Notes: generated by a model not told the origin, from the sequence alone. A stretch of 26,906 nt of DNA from Acidisphaera sp035272265 (GCA_035272265.1 DATEQV010000221.1:1-26906), one strand, 5' to 3'. Shown: positions 6,938 through 15,606, counted from the stretch's first letter. Numbers and translations are program-made.

Positions 6938-7372
6938 TTGTCCCGCATTTCACTCGTCCTGCCGGCGGCGGCATTGCTGCTCGCCGCGCCGGTTTTCGCC
7001 CAGACCCCGCCCGCCGGCGGCGCCGGCACGCCGCCCGCCGGCGCTCCGTCCGCCACGACGACACAAGGCGCCGGCACAGGCAGCACCACGCCTGGCTCGA
7101 CCACCCAAGGCGCCACGACGCCCGGCACGACGACGCCCAGCACGCATCACACCACGACGCATCACACCACCAAGACGCACCACCCCACGACGCATCACAA
7201 GACGAAGACGCACCACCCGAAGACGAAGACGCACCACACGACGACGCATCACACCACGCCGTCGACCCAGCCGACGACGCCGTCCACATCGACCCCGTCG
7301 ACATCGACGCCGTCCGCGCCGTCGACGTCGGCGCCGAGCACCGGCAGCACCGGCACCGCCGCGCCGAAATAG
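6938..7372 (+). CDS. Secreted His/Thr-repeat low-complexity protein
   Basis: A 144-residue protein. The start is taken as TTG at 6938 because AGGAGA lies 7 nt upstream and the product then begins directly with a signal peptide (SRISLVLPAAALLLAAPVFAQ). A longer in-frame start at 6890 would spoil that signal. After the signal there is a Pro/Gly/Ala/Thr region, then a block with seven His-His pairs separated by Thr/Lys/Pro (residues about 69-107), then a Ser/Thr/Pro tail. No folded domain is visible. Dense HH pairs could bind Zn, Ni or Cu, and the Thr/Ser-rich backbone looks like an extended surface or periplasmic linker. Clean frame, start and export signal support a real gene; function is unknown. 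It ends only 5 nt from the convergent dehalogenase. Confidence 0.72.
   Translation: MSRISLVLPAAALLLAAPVFAQTPPAGGAGTPPAGAPSATTTQGAGTGSTTPGSTTQGATTPGTTTPSTHHTTTHHTTKTHHPTTHHKTKTHHPKTKTHHTTTHHTTPSTQPTTPSTSTPSTSTPSAPSTSAPSTGSTGTAAPK
7142..7258 (+). repeat. Coding repeat block for His-His/Thr units
   Basis: Short degenerate tandem units built on ACG-CAT-CAC and ACG-CAC-CAC codons encode the THH pairs of the secreted low-complexity protein. Unit lengths vary between 4 and 7 codons. The variable spacing and open frame argue for a protein-level repeat that may expand or contract by slippage. Confidence 0.75.
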
Positions 7373-7377
7373 GCCGG

Positions 7378-8280
<903 letters not shown>

Positions 8281-8300
8281 GCAGCCTCCCTGTCGTCCGC

Positions 8301-8331
8301 TTGTCGCGATCAGTAGAGCACATCGCGACAA
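8301..8331. promoter_or_regulatory. Inverted repeat, candidate operator of the dehalogenase gene
   Basis: TTGTCGCGAT (8301-8310) and ATCGCGACAA (8322-8331) are perfect 10-bp arms separated by 11 nt, in the 183-nt divergent gap between the dehalogenase (start 8280, minus) and the small plus-strand gene (start 8464). The arms are about two helical turns apart centre to centre, as expected for a dimeric repressor or activator. No regulator gene is adjacent. Confidence 0.5.
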
Positions 8332-8463
8332 TCGGCGCGGGGGATATTCGCGGGCGAAGGTCGCAACTGCCGCGTGCGAAGAAAACGCGTTGTCACGCGC
8401 GGCACGACGAAGCTACCGTCCACTCGGCTACGGAACGTTCGCGGCATTGCAGGGGAGGCGCTC

Positions 8464-8763
8464 ATGACCGTCAGGCTTGTCAACCACCGCAAGGGCGGCA
8501 ATCGCGATGACATGGTCGCGGCCGTCAACGGCCTGAAATCCTGGTGGACGCGCCACGGCACGCAGGACGTGTCCCTGTCGCAGGAGATCGCCGGCCCCGC
8601 TGCCGGCCAGTGGGTCGTCGTGATCTGGTGGAACGACTGGCAGTCGTATGGAAGCGGAATGGCGGCGGCCGTCTCCGACCCCGAATTCCTGGCGATCCTC
8701 GGCAAGGTCGAGGCCGTCGGCGAGCTGACCAGCCGGCGGCTGCTGACCTCTATCGACCTGTAG
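8464..8763 (+). CDS. Small conserved-type protein, possible dimeric alpha/beta-barrel
   Basis: A 99-residue cytoplasmic protein. The ATG at 8464 follows GGGGAGG, which decides it over an upstream in-frame start at 8374. The pattern strand (TVRLVNHRKGG), helix (DDMVAAVNGLKSWW), strand (DVSLSQEIAG), strand (QWVVVIWWNDWQSYG), helix (AVSDPEFLAIL), strand (SRRLLTSIDL) resembles ferredoxin-like dimeric alpha/beta-barrel proteins (NIPSNAP or antibiotic-biosynthesis-monooxygenase types). I cannot name the family with certainty. It converges with the amidase gene, and the last 14 nt of the two overlap on opposite strands. Confidence 0.75.
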   Translation: MTVRLVNHRKGGNRDDMVAAVNGLKSWWTRHGTQDVSLSQEIAGPAAGQWVVVIWWNDWQSYGSGMAAAVSDPEFLAILGKVEAVGELTSRRLLTSIDL

Positions 8764-10297
8764 CCACGCTTTCCGGCACCGCGCGAGACGCGGCTGCGGC
8801 CTCGTCCGCACCGCCCGGGCGACGATGCGCCCAGGGCGCTGCCTGCTCCAGCTGCGCAGCCAACGAGAACAGCCGCGCCTCCTCGCCCACCGGTGCGACG
8901 AACTGCACGCCGTACGGCACCTCCGGCTCGTGCGGTTCGGGCCGCGCCCAGTGCAGCGGCACCGACATGCTCGGCGTGCCGGTCAGATTCGACAGCTGCG
9001 TGAACGGCGTGCGGCCGAGCGAGTCGTTGGCGAGCTTGGCGAGCATCCCGCTCGCGTGCAGCAGCTTGCCGACCGGCAGCCGATTGAGCACCGAGACCAG
9101 CCGCATCTGCGCCTTCGGCAGATCGAGCTCGTGGATCAAGGGCGGCGGTCCGGCGGTGGTCGGCAGCAGCAGCAGATCGTAACGCTCGAAATAATCGGCG
9201 AGCGCCCTCGCGAGCTCGTTCCAGCGCCGCCGCCACGTCACGTATTCGCCGGCCGGCATCGCCCGCCCGAGCTTGGCGAGCATCAGCGTGTCCGACTCGA
9301 AATCGCTGAGCCGCGCGCCGGTGCGGCTGCGTGCCGCCTCGACATCGGCCGCCACCTGCCCGACGTACAGCGCGAGGAAGCATTGCGCCAGCACCGCGCC
9401 GTCGATCTGCGGCTCGGCGGGCTCGACATGGTGGCCGAGGCTCTCGAGCAGCTCGGCGGCGATCCGCACCGCGTCCACCGCCTGCCCCGCCACGGGAGCC
9501 CCGACGGGCGACGCGAGCGACATTCCGATGCGCAGCCGTCCGGGCTCGGCGCGCAGCGCATCGGCGAACGGCTGCGCCGGCCTCGCGTGGACGAACGGCG
9601 CGCCGACATCGGTGCCGCACAGCAGGTCCAGCATCGCCGCACTGTCGCGCACGCTGCGGGTCAGCACGCCTTCGGAATTCGCACCCTCCCAGCCTTCGCC
9701 CGCCTGCGGCCCCTGCGGCATCCGCCCGCGCCCCGCCCTGAAGCCGAACAGGCCGCAATACCCGGCCGGAATGCGGATCGAGCCGCCGCCGTCCGAGGCA
9801 CCCGCCATCGGCACCACGCAAGCCGCCACCATCGCCGCCGCGCCGCCCGACGAGCCGCCGGGAGAGCGGCGCTCGTCCCACGGATTGCGCGTCGGTCCGT
9901 ACAGCGCGGTTTCGGTCACCGCCTTCAACGCGAGTTCCGGCGTCGTCGTGCGGCCGAAGATCACCAGCCCCGCATCCAGGCAGCGCTGCGTGTAGGTGCT
10001 GTGGCGGTCGCTGATCCAGCTCTCTCGCGCGCGTGAGCCGCCGGTGTTCGGCTGGCCCGCGTAGTCCTGGCTCCAGTCTTTCAGCAGGAACGGCACGCCC
10101 GCGAACGGGCCGGAGAGCGGCGTCGCCGCCCGCGCGCGGCCGATCTCGACCATCGGCACCGCGATCGCATTCAGCCCGCGCACCTCGTCCAGCCGCGCGA
10201 GTGCGGCCGTCAGCAGTTCGTCCGCACTGACCTCGCCGCGCGCGACCAGAGCCGCGAGCCCGGTCGCGTCCTGCGCCATGTACTCGTCCACCCGCAT
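8750..10297 (-). CDS. Amidase (amidase signature family)
   Basis: A 515-residue amidase-signature enzyme, cytoplasmic by lack of a signal. The Ser-cisSer-Lys triad is complete: Lys73 in LLKDW, Ser149 in SPGGSSGG and nucleophile Ser173 in SDGGGSIRIPA. The layout (GPFAGVPFLLKD early, then GASDGGGSIRIPAGYCGLFGF) resembles amidases annotated as 6-aminohexanoate cyclic dimer hydrolases more than GatA. No gatB or gatC is next to it and the C-terminal region is not GatA-like, so a role in Gln-tRNA formation is unlikely. The natural substrate is unknown. The start at 10297 follows GGGAGG; a longer in-frame start at 10321 precedes that site. Two strong hairpins lie just upstream. Confidence 0.88.
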   Translation of the reverse strand: MRVDEYMAQDATGLAALVARGEVSADELLTAALARLDEVRGLNAIAVPMVEIGRARAATPLSGPFAGVPFLLKDWSQDYAGQPNTGGSRARESWISDRHSTYTQRCLDAGLVIFGRTTTPELALKAVTETALYGPTRNPWDERRSPGGSSGGAAAMVAACVVPMAGASDGGGSIRIPAGYCGLFGFRAGRGRMPQGPQAGEGWEGANSEGVLTRSVRDSAAMLDLLCGTDVGAPFVHARPAQPFADALRAEPGRLRIGMSLASPVGAPVAGQAVDAVRIAAELLESLGHHVEPAEPQIDGAVLAQCFLALYVGQVAADVEAARSRTGARLSDFESDTLMLAKLGRAMPAGEYVTWRRRWNELARALADYFERYDLLLLPTTAGPPPLIHELDLPKAQMRLVSVLNRLPVGKLLHASGMLAKLANDSLGRTPFTQLSNLTGTPSMSVPLHWARPEPHEPEVPYGVQFVAPVGEEARLFSLAAQLEQAAPWAHRRPGGADEAAAASRAVPESVATGR

Positions 10298-10323
10298 TGC
10301 CGCCTCCCGATGCGGGGGCAACC

Positions 10324-10367
10324 CTAGAGCACTTCCCGCGCCACTTGGCGCGGGAGTAGTGCTCTAG
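10324..10367. repeat. Perfect long hairpin 1 (CTAGAGCACT arms)
   Basis: Outer arms CTAGAGCACT / AGTGCTCTAG (10 bp, perfect) enclose a second perfect 9-bp pair CCCGCGCCA / TGGCGCGGG with a 2-nt loop. The hairpin lies in the 141-nt gap between the SNase-like gene and the amidase gene, both on the minus strand, and close to the amidase start. Arms beginning CTAGAGCA are reminiscent of intergenic mini-palindromes common in alphaproteobacteria. Confidence 0.75.
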
Positions 10368-10380
10368 CACTTTGAAGAGC

Positions 10381-10427
10381 GGGCAAATTTATCCGATCAG
10401 GTGATTCCACCTGATCGGATTTTGCCC
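10381..10427. repeat. Perfect long hairpin 2 (ATCCGATCAGGTG arms)
   Basis: A perfect 13-bp inverted repeat, ATCCGATCAGGTG / CACCTGATCGGAT, with loop ATTC, flanked by a further 7-bp pair GGGCAAA / TTTGCCC across a 3-nt bulge. It sits 13 nt from hairpin 1 and a few nt after the stop of the SNase-like gene on the minus strand. It may end that transcript or be a mobile palindromic repeat; there is no clear U-tract after it on the minus strand. Confidence 0.78.
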
Positions 10428-10438
10428 TAGCGGCGAAA

Positions 10439-11368
10439 TCAGCGGACGACAGCGCGCGCGGGATGGCCCACCCGGACGGGGCCATGCGCCACGACGATTC
10501 GCGTCGTGGTTACGCGCGTCGTCGTACCCACCGGCGCCGTCACGTAGGCGTGCGGCAGCGGATGATATTGCCCGATCGCCAGCGTCGGGATGCCGGGATG
10601 GCCGGCGCCCGCCGGCGCCTCCGAGAACGGACGGACCACCGCAGGCAGCGGCCCAAGGCCGGATACCGGCCCGCGCGGAATGGGCGAACCCGGATAGATC
10701 ACCCGCGGACCCGCGGCCACGGCGGGCGGAACGATCGGCGCCGCGTGCGGGTGCCAGTAGTGGCCCTGGTCGTAGAAGCCATACCCCAGCGACGCGCCGC
10801 CCCAGACCAGCGGGTACGACAGCCCGTCATAGTCGACGGTCGGCGGCAGCTCCGGCTCCGCCGTCGCGGACACATCGTCAGGCGGCGGCAGCGGAGCGGC
10901 ATAGTCGGGCGCGACGGCCGGCGGCGACGTCGGATACACCACCACGACCGGCGGCTGCACCGGCGGCGCGGCGACGTCGGACTCCTGACGCCAGCCGCCA
11001 TAGCCCTGGGCCGCCGCTTCCTTCTGCGCGTCCTTCAGCGATGGCGGCGCGTCGGCGGCGGCACGCGTGTAGCCGAACATGATGGCGAGCGTCGCGATGT
11101 CCTCGCCGTCCGGCAGCGAGCACGCGTAGCGCCCGTCGGCGAACGGGTAGCAGGTCGCGATGCCGCCGCGCGCGACGATGGCCGACTGCATCCGTTGCGT
11201 GAGCGGTCCCGGTCCGCCTTCGACATAAGCGAGACGGAACCTGGTGCCATTGACCTCCAGCGTCTGCGTGTCGAGCACCTGAACCCTTCCGTTCAACTCC
11301 GGAAGGGTAGCCGCCGAAACCAGCGACGGAGCGGCGATCGCGGCGGCGAGTACGGCGAGACGGCGCAT
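10439..11368 (-). CDS. Secreted protein with degenerate SNase-like domain and Pro-rich tail
   Basis: A 309-residue protein. The start at 11368 is set by GGAGGA 7 nt upstream and a signal peptide (RRLAVLAAAIAAPSLVSA). Residues about 25-135 follow the thermonuclease/OB-fold pattern: GRVQVLDTQTLEVNGTRFRL, then ADGRYACSLPDGEDIATLAIMFG, then a helix ending AAAQGYGGW, which matches the usual family end. The Asp-Thr-Pro-Glu loop of active nucleases is replaced by VEGGPG, so the catalytic Glu seems lost and nuclease activity is doubtful. The rest is Pro/Val/Gly-rich with repeated Pro-containing strands and no known domain. It probably acts as a periplasmic or surface protein. It diverges from the metallophosphoesterase gene. 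Confidence 0.75.
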   Translation of the reverse strand: MRRLAVLAAAIAAPSLVSAATLPELNGRVQVLDTQTLEVNGTRFRLAYVEGGPGPLTQRMQSAIVARGGIATCYPFADGRYACSLPDGEDIATLAIMFGYTRAAADAPPSLKDAQKEAAAQGYGGWRQESDVAAPPVQPPVVVVYPTSPPAVAPDYAAPLPPPDDVSATAEPELPPTVDYDGLSYPLVWGGASLGYGFYDQGHYWHPHAAPIVPPAVAAGPRVIYPGSPIPRGPVSGLGPLPAVVRPFSEAPAGAGHPGIPTLAIGQYHPLPHAYVTAPVGTTTRVTTTRIVVAHGPVRVGHPARAVVR

Positions 11369-11456
11369 AGCGTCTTCCTCCGGCCGGCGGGAGCGGCGCA
11401 CAGGCGCATCGCTCCGGGCGGCCCGTATCGAAGAAGTTAACTATGTCTTAAAAATT

Positions 11457-11477
11457 ACACGGGAATCCAGCCCGTGT
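11457..11477. promoter_or_regulatory. Inverted repeat in AT-rich divergent promoter region
   Basis: ACACGGG / CCCGTGT, 7-bp perfect arms around AATCCAG, lies between the SNase-like gene and the metallophosphoesterase gene, next to an unusually AT-rich patch (about 11431-11457, GTTAACTATGTCTTAAAAAT). In this GC-rich DNA such a patch is a plausible promoter core for one or both divergent genes. I could not assign -35/-10 boxes with confidence. Confidence 0.35.
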
Positions 11478-11535
11478 GTGTGCGACCTAGCGTTGTATCG
11501 GCAGATCGCCGGTCGACTTCGGGGAGTGTACACCG

Positions 11536-12966
11536 ATGGCCAAGAAGGCGTCGCATCACAAGGGCGGCAAGCACGGCGAAACCGCGCAGGCCGCGCGTCA
11601 GACGCATCATCGCAAGCACAGGCGCGCGGGCAGCGAAGAAGCGAACGGCAACGGGCAGGGGAACGGCGAGGACGTTCTGCACGCGGGCGCCGACCAGGCG
11701 GGCGGCGAGGTGCCGCATCCGGTGCAGGCGCCGCAGTTCAGCCAGCCGGAAGCCACGCCCGATCCGACGAAGTTCAAGATCCATCACCCGTCGGACAACG
11801 CGGCCTACAAGAAGCTCGACGCGCTCGCCGCCGAGGGCAAGCTGCTGCCGATGGGCTTCCCGCTGCCGCGCGACGGCACCGAGCCGGTGCTGAAGCTCGC
11901 CGACGTGCTCGGCGTCGCCGGTGCCGCGATCGAGCAGGAGATCACCAAGCACGGCCAGATCGTCTTCCACTCGGTCGGCGACACCGGCAACACCAAGGGA
12001 CCCGACGCGCAGAACCAGGTCGCCGACAAGATGGCGGCCGACTTCACCGAGGAGAGCCCGGCCGACGTGCCGCAGTTCTACTTCCACCTCGGCGACGTCA
12101 TCTACAGCTTCGGCGAGGCGGCGTACTACTACGACCAGTTCTACGAGCCGTACCGCGACTATCCCGCGCCGATCGTCGCGCTCGCCGGCAATCACGACGG
12201 CATGGTTGCACCCGATACCGACGTGCCGACGCTGCAAGCCTTCCTGGAGAACTTCTGCGAGACCAGGTTCGTCGTCACACCCGAAGCGGGCGGGCTGAAC
12301 CGCACGGCGCAGATCCAGCCGGGCGTGTTCTTCACGTTCGAGGCGCCGTTCGTGCGCATCCTGGCACTCTACAGCAACGTGCTGGAGGACCCGGGCGTGC
12401 TGAGCTCGCAGGACGGCGCCTACCCCGGCGTGCCGGACGCGCAGCTCGACTACCTGCGCGCGGCGCTGACGCGGGTGAAGTCGGAGAAATACGCGGGCGC
12501 GCTGATCATCGCCCACCACCATCCGATCTATACCGCGGGCGGCAAGCACGGATGGAGCCTGGCGATGCAGAAGCAGATCGACGGCATCTGCAAGCAGGCC
12601 GGGGTCTGGCCGCACGCGGTCCTGTCGGCGCACGCGCACAACTACCAGCGCTTCACCCGATCGCGCGGCGAGGCGCAGGTGCCCTACATCATCGCCGGCA
12701 ACGGCGGCCACGGGCTCGCGCGCCTGACCAAGAAGAGCCAGCCGACGCTGCGCATGCCGATGGACCTGCCGGTGGAGAAGGGCGAGGACCCGGTGGTGAT
12801 GGAGAGCTACGACGACAAGGGTTACGGCTATCTGCGCATCATCGCCAACGCCAAGCAGCTGCGCATCGAGTACCATCCGGCCGGCGACGGCGAGGACGCC
12901 AAGACGCCGGACGACTTCGTCACCGTCGATCTGGCGAGCCGCAAGCTGGTGCACTTCGCGGGGTGA
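11536..12966 (+). CDS. Purple-acid-phosphatase-like metallophosphoesterase
   Basis: A 476-residue calcineurin-like metallophosphoesterase. Dimetal motifs in order are GDTGN (Asp149), HLGDVIY (Asp187), GNHD (219-221), AHHHP (about 330), and a late AHAHNYQR in place of the usual GHxH, a form seen in purple acid phosphatases. The first about 75 residues form a charged, His/Lys- then Gly/Asn-rich extension without a signal peptide, so the enzyme looks cytoplasmic unless exported by an unusual route. GGGGAG upstream supports the ATG at 11536. Substrate (phosphomonoester, diester or nucleotide) is not predictable. It converges with the glycosyltransferase gene, with a strong hairpin between them. 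Confidence 0.87.
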   Translation: MAKKASHHKGGKHGETAQAARQTHHRKHRRAGSEEANGNGQGNGEDVLHAGADQAGGEVPHPVQAPQFSQPEATPDPTKFKIHHPSDNAAYKKLDALAAEGKLLPMGFPLPRDGTEPVLKLADVLGVAGAAIEQEITKHGQIVFHSVGDTGNTKGPDAQNQVADKMAADFTEESPADVPQFYFHLGDVIYSFGEAAYYYDQFYEPYRDYPAPIVALAGNHDGMVAPDTDVPTLQAFLENFCETRFVVTPEAGGLNRTAQIQPGVFFTFEAPFVRILALYSNVLEDPGVLSSQDGAYPGVPDAQLDYLRAALTRVKSEKYAGALIIAHHHPIYTAGGKHGWSLAMQKQIDGICKQAGVWPHAVLSAHAHNYQRFTRSRGEAQVPYIIAGNGGHGLARLTKKSQPTLRMPMDLPVEKGEDPVVMESYDDKGYGYLRIIANAKQLRIEYHPAGDGEDAKTPDDFVTVDLASRKLVHFAG

Positions 12967-12977
12967 TACTCGCGCTC

Positions 12978-13007
12978 GCGGCCGCCCGCCTTCAGCCGGG
13001 CGGCCGC
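12978..13007. terminator. Bidirectional terminator-like hairpin
   Basis: GCGGCCGCCCG / CGGGCGGCCGC, 11-bp perfect arms with an 8-nt loop, lies between the convergent metallophosphoesterase and GT39 genes and covers the stop codon of the latter. All-GC stem, no U-tract on either side. Confidence 0.6.
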
Positions 13008-14554
13008 GCTCCTGCGGCGTGCATGGTGCGGCCGAGGAACACCGACAGTGACAGCGCCGGCCGCCCCGCGTGCCGCACGATGATCGGCGGCAGCTCGTCG
13101 ATGCCGTCGAACAGCGGCCCCAACCACTGCACGACCTGCGCCCGCGTCAGATGCGGCGCCACGATCAGCACGTCATCGCCCATGTAGTCCGCGACACGCG
13201 TGGTGACGCCGTATTCGCGCGCGTCCGGCGTCAGACAGATCACCGGTATCCGGCCGCCGAGCGCATAGTCGAGCTTGCCGGCGTCCAGCCAGCGGATCGC
13301 CCCCACCACCAGCCCCGGCCGCCCGAGCAGCCCGCGTTCGGCCAGCGCCTCCGGCACCGCCGTCCAGTCCACCGCATCGATGTCGGGCGTTCCCCCGAAC
13401 GTCGCCTGCTCGAACGCGGGAGAGATCCACCCGAACGACACCTGCGCGGCCGCCAGCGCGGTTCCGCACACCACCACCACCGCCGAGCCGACCAGCCCGA
13501 TCCGCACCGCACCACTGCGCATCCGCCACCGCGCGACCCAGTCGCCCAGCAGCGGGAACAGCATAAGGTAGCCGGGCGCGGCCCAGTGAAACAGCACGTG
13601 CGCCCACAACGCGACGCCGGTGAACACCGCGATCGGCGGCAGCGCGAGGCAGGCCGGCAGCCAGCTCTGCGGATGCGCCGGGCCGCGCCACAGCGCGCGC
13701 AGGAACAGCGCGAACAGCGGCAGCCAGAGCCACGGCAGCAGGAACACCGCCTCGCCCGCGAGCGCCCACAGCGGACCGAATGGCCGCAGCCCGTCGGCCT
13801 CGGCCCGCCCGCCCTGGAACGCCACCGACGCCCAGCCGTGCCGCGCATTCCACACCACCACGGGGGAGAACAGCAGCGCGGCAACCAGCGCCGCGACATA
13901 CGGATGCGGCCGCCGCAGCCACGCCCGGCCCGCAGGTTCGGTCAGCAGGAACAGCACCGCCCCGGCGATCGTCAGCACCGCCGAGTATTTCGACAGCAGC
14001 GCCAGCCCGGCGCACAGCCCGGCGCCGAGCCACCACCCCCACGCCGCCCGCCCCGTCGCCGGCAACGCCGCGACAAGGCAGCACGCCGCCCCGACCAGCG
14101 CCGCCAGCAGCGGCCCGTCCGGCAGCACCCAGGTCGCGCTCGTCACGCCCAGCACCGGTGCGAGGTTCAGCGTCACCGCCGCCCACAGCCCTGCGCGCGC
14201 ATCGAACAGAAGGCGGGTCAGCGCGAACATCAGCCACGTCGTGCCGGCGAAGGTCAGCACGAACGGCAGCCGCACCGCCCAGGCCGCATCGGTGCCGAGC
14301 ACATGCGCCGCCGCCCACGCCATCCACCACGACAGCGGCGGATGGTCGAAATAGCTCAGGTGCAGCGCGCGCCCCGACGCGACCATGTAGCTCTCGTCGA
14401 TGCCGAGCCCGAGTGACGCGGCGAACGCGAGGCGAGCCGCCAGGGTGACGGCGATCAGCAGCACCACGCCCCGGACGGGCGTCGCCAGCTGGGCCGACGT
14501 TGTTCGTGGGCGCGGCGCCGCGTCAGCGAGCGCGGCGCCGTTCGACGGGCTCAC
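12992..14554 (-). CDS. Membrane glycosyltransferase, GT39/ArnT-like
   Basis: A 520-residue polytopic membrane protein of the PMT/ArnT (glycosyltransferase family 39) type, which transfers sugars from polyprenyl-phosphate donors to lipids, glycans or proteins on the periplasmic side. After a short cytoplasmic N-terminus comes a first helix, then the conserved acidic loop GLGIDESY (Asp-Glu near 51-52) and YFDHPPLSWW, both family hallmarks. At least ten further hydrophobic segments follow, then a soluble C-terminal domain of about 140 residues. The GTG at 14554 is preferred because GGAGA lies 7 nt upstream; a TTG at 14608 would add 18 residues but has a weak site. It follows the KirBac gene by 57 nt. 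Acceptor unknown. Confidence 0.85.
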   Translation of the reverse strand: MSPSNGAALADAAPRPRTTSAQLATPVRGVVLLIAVTLAARLAFAASLGLGIDESYMVASGRALHLSYFDHPPLSWWMAWAAAHVLGTDAAWAVRLPFVLTFAGTTWLMFALTRLLFDARAGLWAAVTLNLAPVLGVTSATWVLPDGPLLAALVGAACCLVAALPATGRAAWGWWLGAGLCAGLALLSKYSAVLTIAGAVLFLLTEPAGRAWLRRPHPYVAALVAALLFSPVVVWNARHGWASVAFQGGRAEADGLRPFGPLWALAGEAVFLLPWLWLPLFALFLRALWRGPAHPQSWLPACLALPPIAVFTGVALWAHVLFHWAAPGYLMLFPLLGDWVARWRMRSGAVRIGLVGSAVVVVCGTALAAAQVSFGWISPAFEQATFGGTPDIDAVDWTAVPEALAERGLLGRPGLVVGAIRWLDAGKLDYALGGRIPVICLTPDAREYGVTTRVADYMGDDVLIVAPHLTRAQVVQWLGPLFDGIDELPPIIVRHAGRPALSLSVFLGRTMHAAGARPPG

Positions 14555-14611
14555 GATCAGGTCTCCGTTTCGCGACGCTTCCCTGGCGCAGCCGGAAAAG
14601 CGGCGCAAGGG

Positions 14612-15532
14612 TCACCCGACGATGACCGCCGTGCCGACGTTGTCCTCCACGTTCCCGCTGTCCGGCTCGACATTGCTGATCCGCCGCAGGTCGACCTGCG
14701 TGCGGCCGCGGCGGTAGTCGATGATGTCCTGGTACGCGACGCCGAACAGCACGTCCTCCGCAGCGTATGTCTTCACGTCCACCACCAGCGCGCCGAGCGC
14801 GTGGTCGCGCGCCTCGATCGTCACGAACAGGCGCGCGTCCGCCTCGATCAAGTCGTCCGCCGTCATGCCGTGCAGCGGGCTGTCCTCGTTGACCTCGTGC
14901 ATCAGCGTCCACGACAGCATTAGAACCGGGATGAAGCTGCGCACCAGCGGCAGCTCCATCGCCTGGCGATACGTGCGTCCCTCCGCCGACGGGCGCAGCA
15001 GCAGCACGTTCAGCCGCGCCATCGCGCCGGTCATCATGCTGACCGTGGCGCTGGCGAAGCGGATCATCAGCGTCGGCTTGCCGTTGTGCGTCGCCACCAC
15101 CGGATGGTCGGCGTACACCATGTGCGCCCGCGGCTTGGAAAAGCGGACGAAGATCAGGCCGGTGAACAGCGCGGTGAACGTCACCCCGCACAGGATGTCG
15201 GCGGTCGCCACGACATGGGCGTAGAACGTGTTCGGCGACATGACGCCGTAGCCGACGGTCGAGAACGTCTCGACCGAAAAGAAGAACGCGTCCATCACCG
15301 AGCCGCGATGCGCGTTGACGATCGGGTCGTCGCCGGCGAGGAAGATCAGGGCGAAGATCACGTTGACCGTGATGTCGATCGCCGCCATCAGGGCGAAGAA
15401 GCTGCGCCAACTGATCGTCAGCGCGAAGTGGTACGGGTTGTGCCAGTCGTAGCGGTGCGCGCCGATTTTGATCAGCTCGTCATCGCCGAGCCGGACCGCC
15501 ACCGGCTTGCGTCCGTGCGTGTGCGTCGCCAT
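14612..15532 (-). CDS. Inward-rectifier potassium channel, KirBac type
   Basis: A 306-residue potassium channel subunit, a tetramer in the inner membrane. The order is an N-terminal segment with an amphipathic slide-helix region (YDWHNPYHFALTISW, 28-42), TM1 (about 44-66), a pore helix, the selectivity filter TVGYG (92-96) preceded by FFSVETFS, TM2 (about 105-130), and a cytoplasmic immunoglobulin-like Kir domain of about 170 residues. This matches KirBac1.1/3.1 in length and layout. Such channels pass K+ and are modulated by lipids, pH or ligands; the modulator here is unknown. The start at 15532 follows a G-rich ribosome site. It is in the same-strand run between DUF1501 (74-nt gap) and GT39. 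Confidence 0.93.
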   Translation of the reverse strand: MATHTHGRKPVAVRLGDDELIKIGAHRYDWHNPYHFALTISWRSFFALMAAIDITVNVIFALIFLAGDDPIVNAHRGSVMDAFFFSVETFSTVGYGVMSPNTFYAHVVATADILCGVTFTALFTGLIFVRFSKPRAHMVYADHPVVATHNGKPTLMIRFASATVSMMTGAMARLNVLLLRPSAEGRTYRQAMELPLVRSFIPVLMLSWTLMHEVNEDSPLHGMTADDLIEADARLFVTIEARDHALGALVVDVKTYAAEDVLFGVAYQDIIDYRRGRTQVDLRRISNVEPDSGNVEDNVGTAVIVG

Positions 15533-15606
15533 CCCTGTCCCCCTGCCAGAGGGCAACAGATACGTCGTTTTCGCAGTACGCAACCGGGCAGGTGGCGGGC
15601 GGACCG

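Noticed and set aside
7142..7258. Short repeats resembling a CRISPR array
   Set aside because: Units are 12-21 nt, have no unique spacers, stay in frame and encode His-His/Thr repeats.
8750..10297. Amidase as GatA of the tRNA amidotransferase
   Set aside because: No gatB/gatC neighbours and the sequence around the triad is closer to stand-alone amidases.
10381..10427. Hairpin 2 as a classical Rho-independent terminator
   Set aside because: On the minus strand the stem is followed by GCTCTTCAAA, not a U-tract. Kept as a palindromic repeat instead.
11455..12954. Long minus-strand frame antisense to the metallophosphoesterase
   Set aside because: Its sequence is Arg/Val/His-rich with no fold pattern, while the plus strand carries all dimetal motifs.
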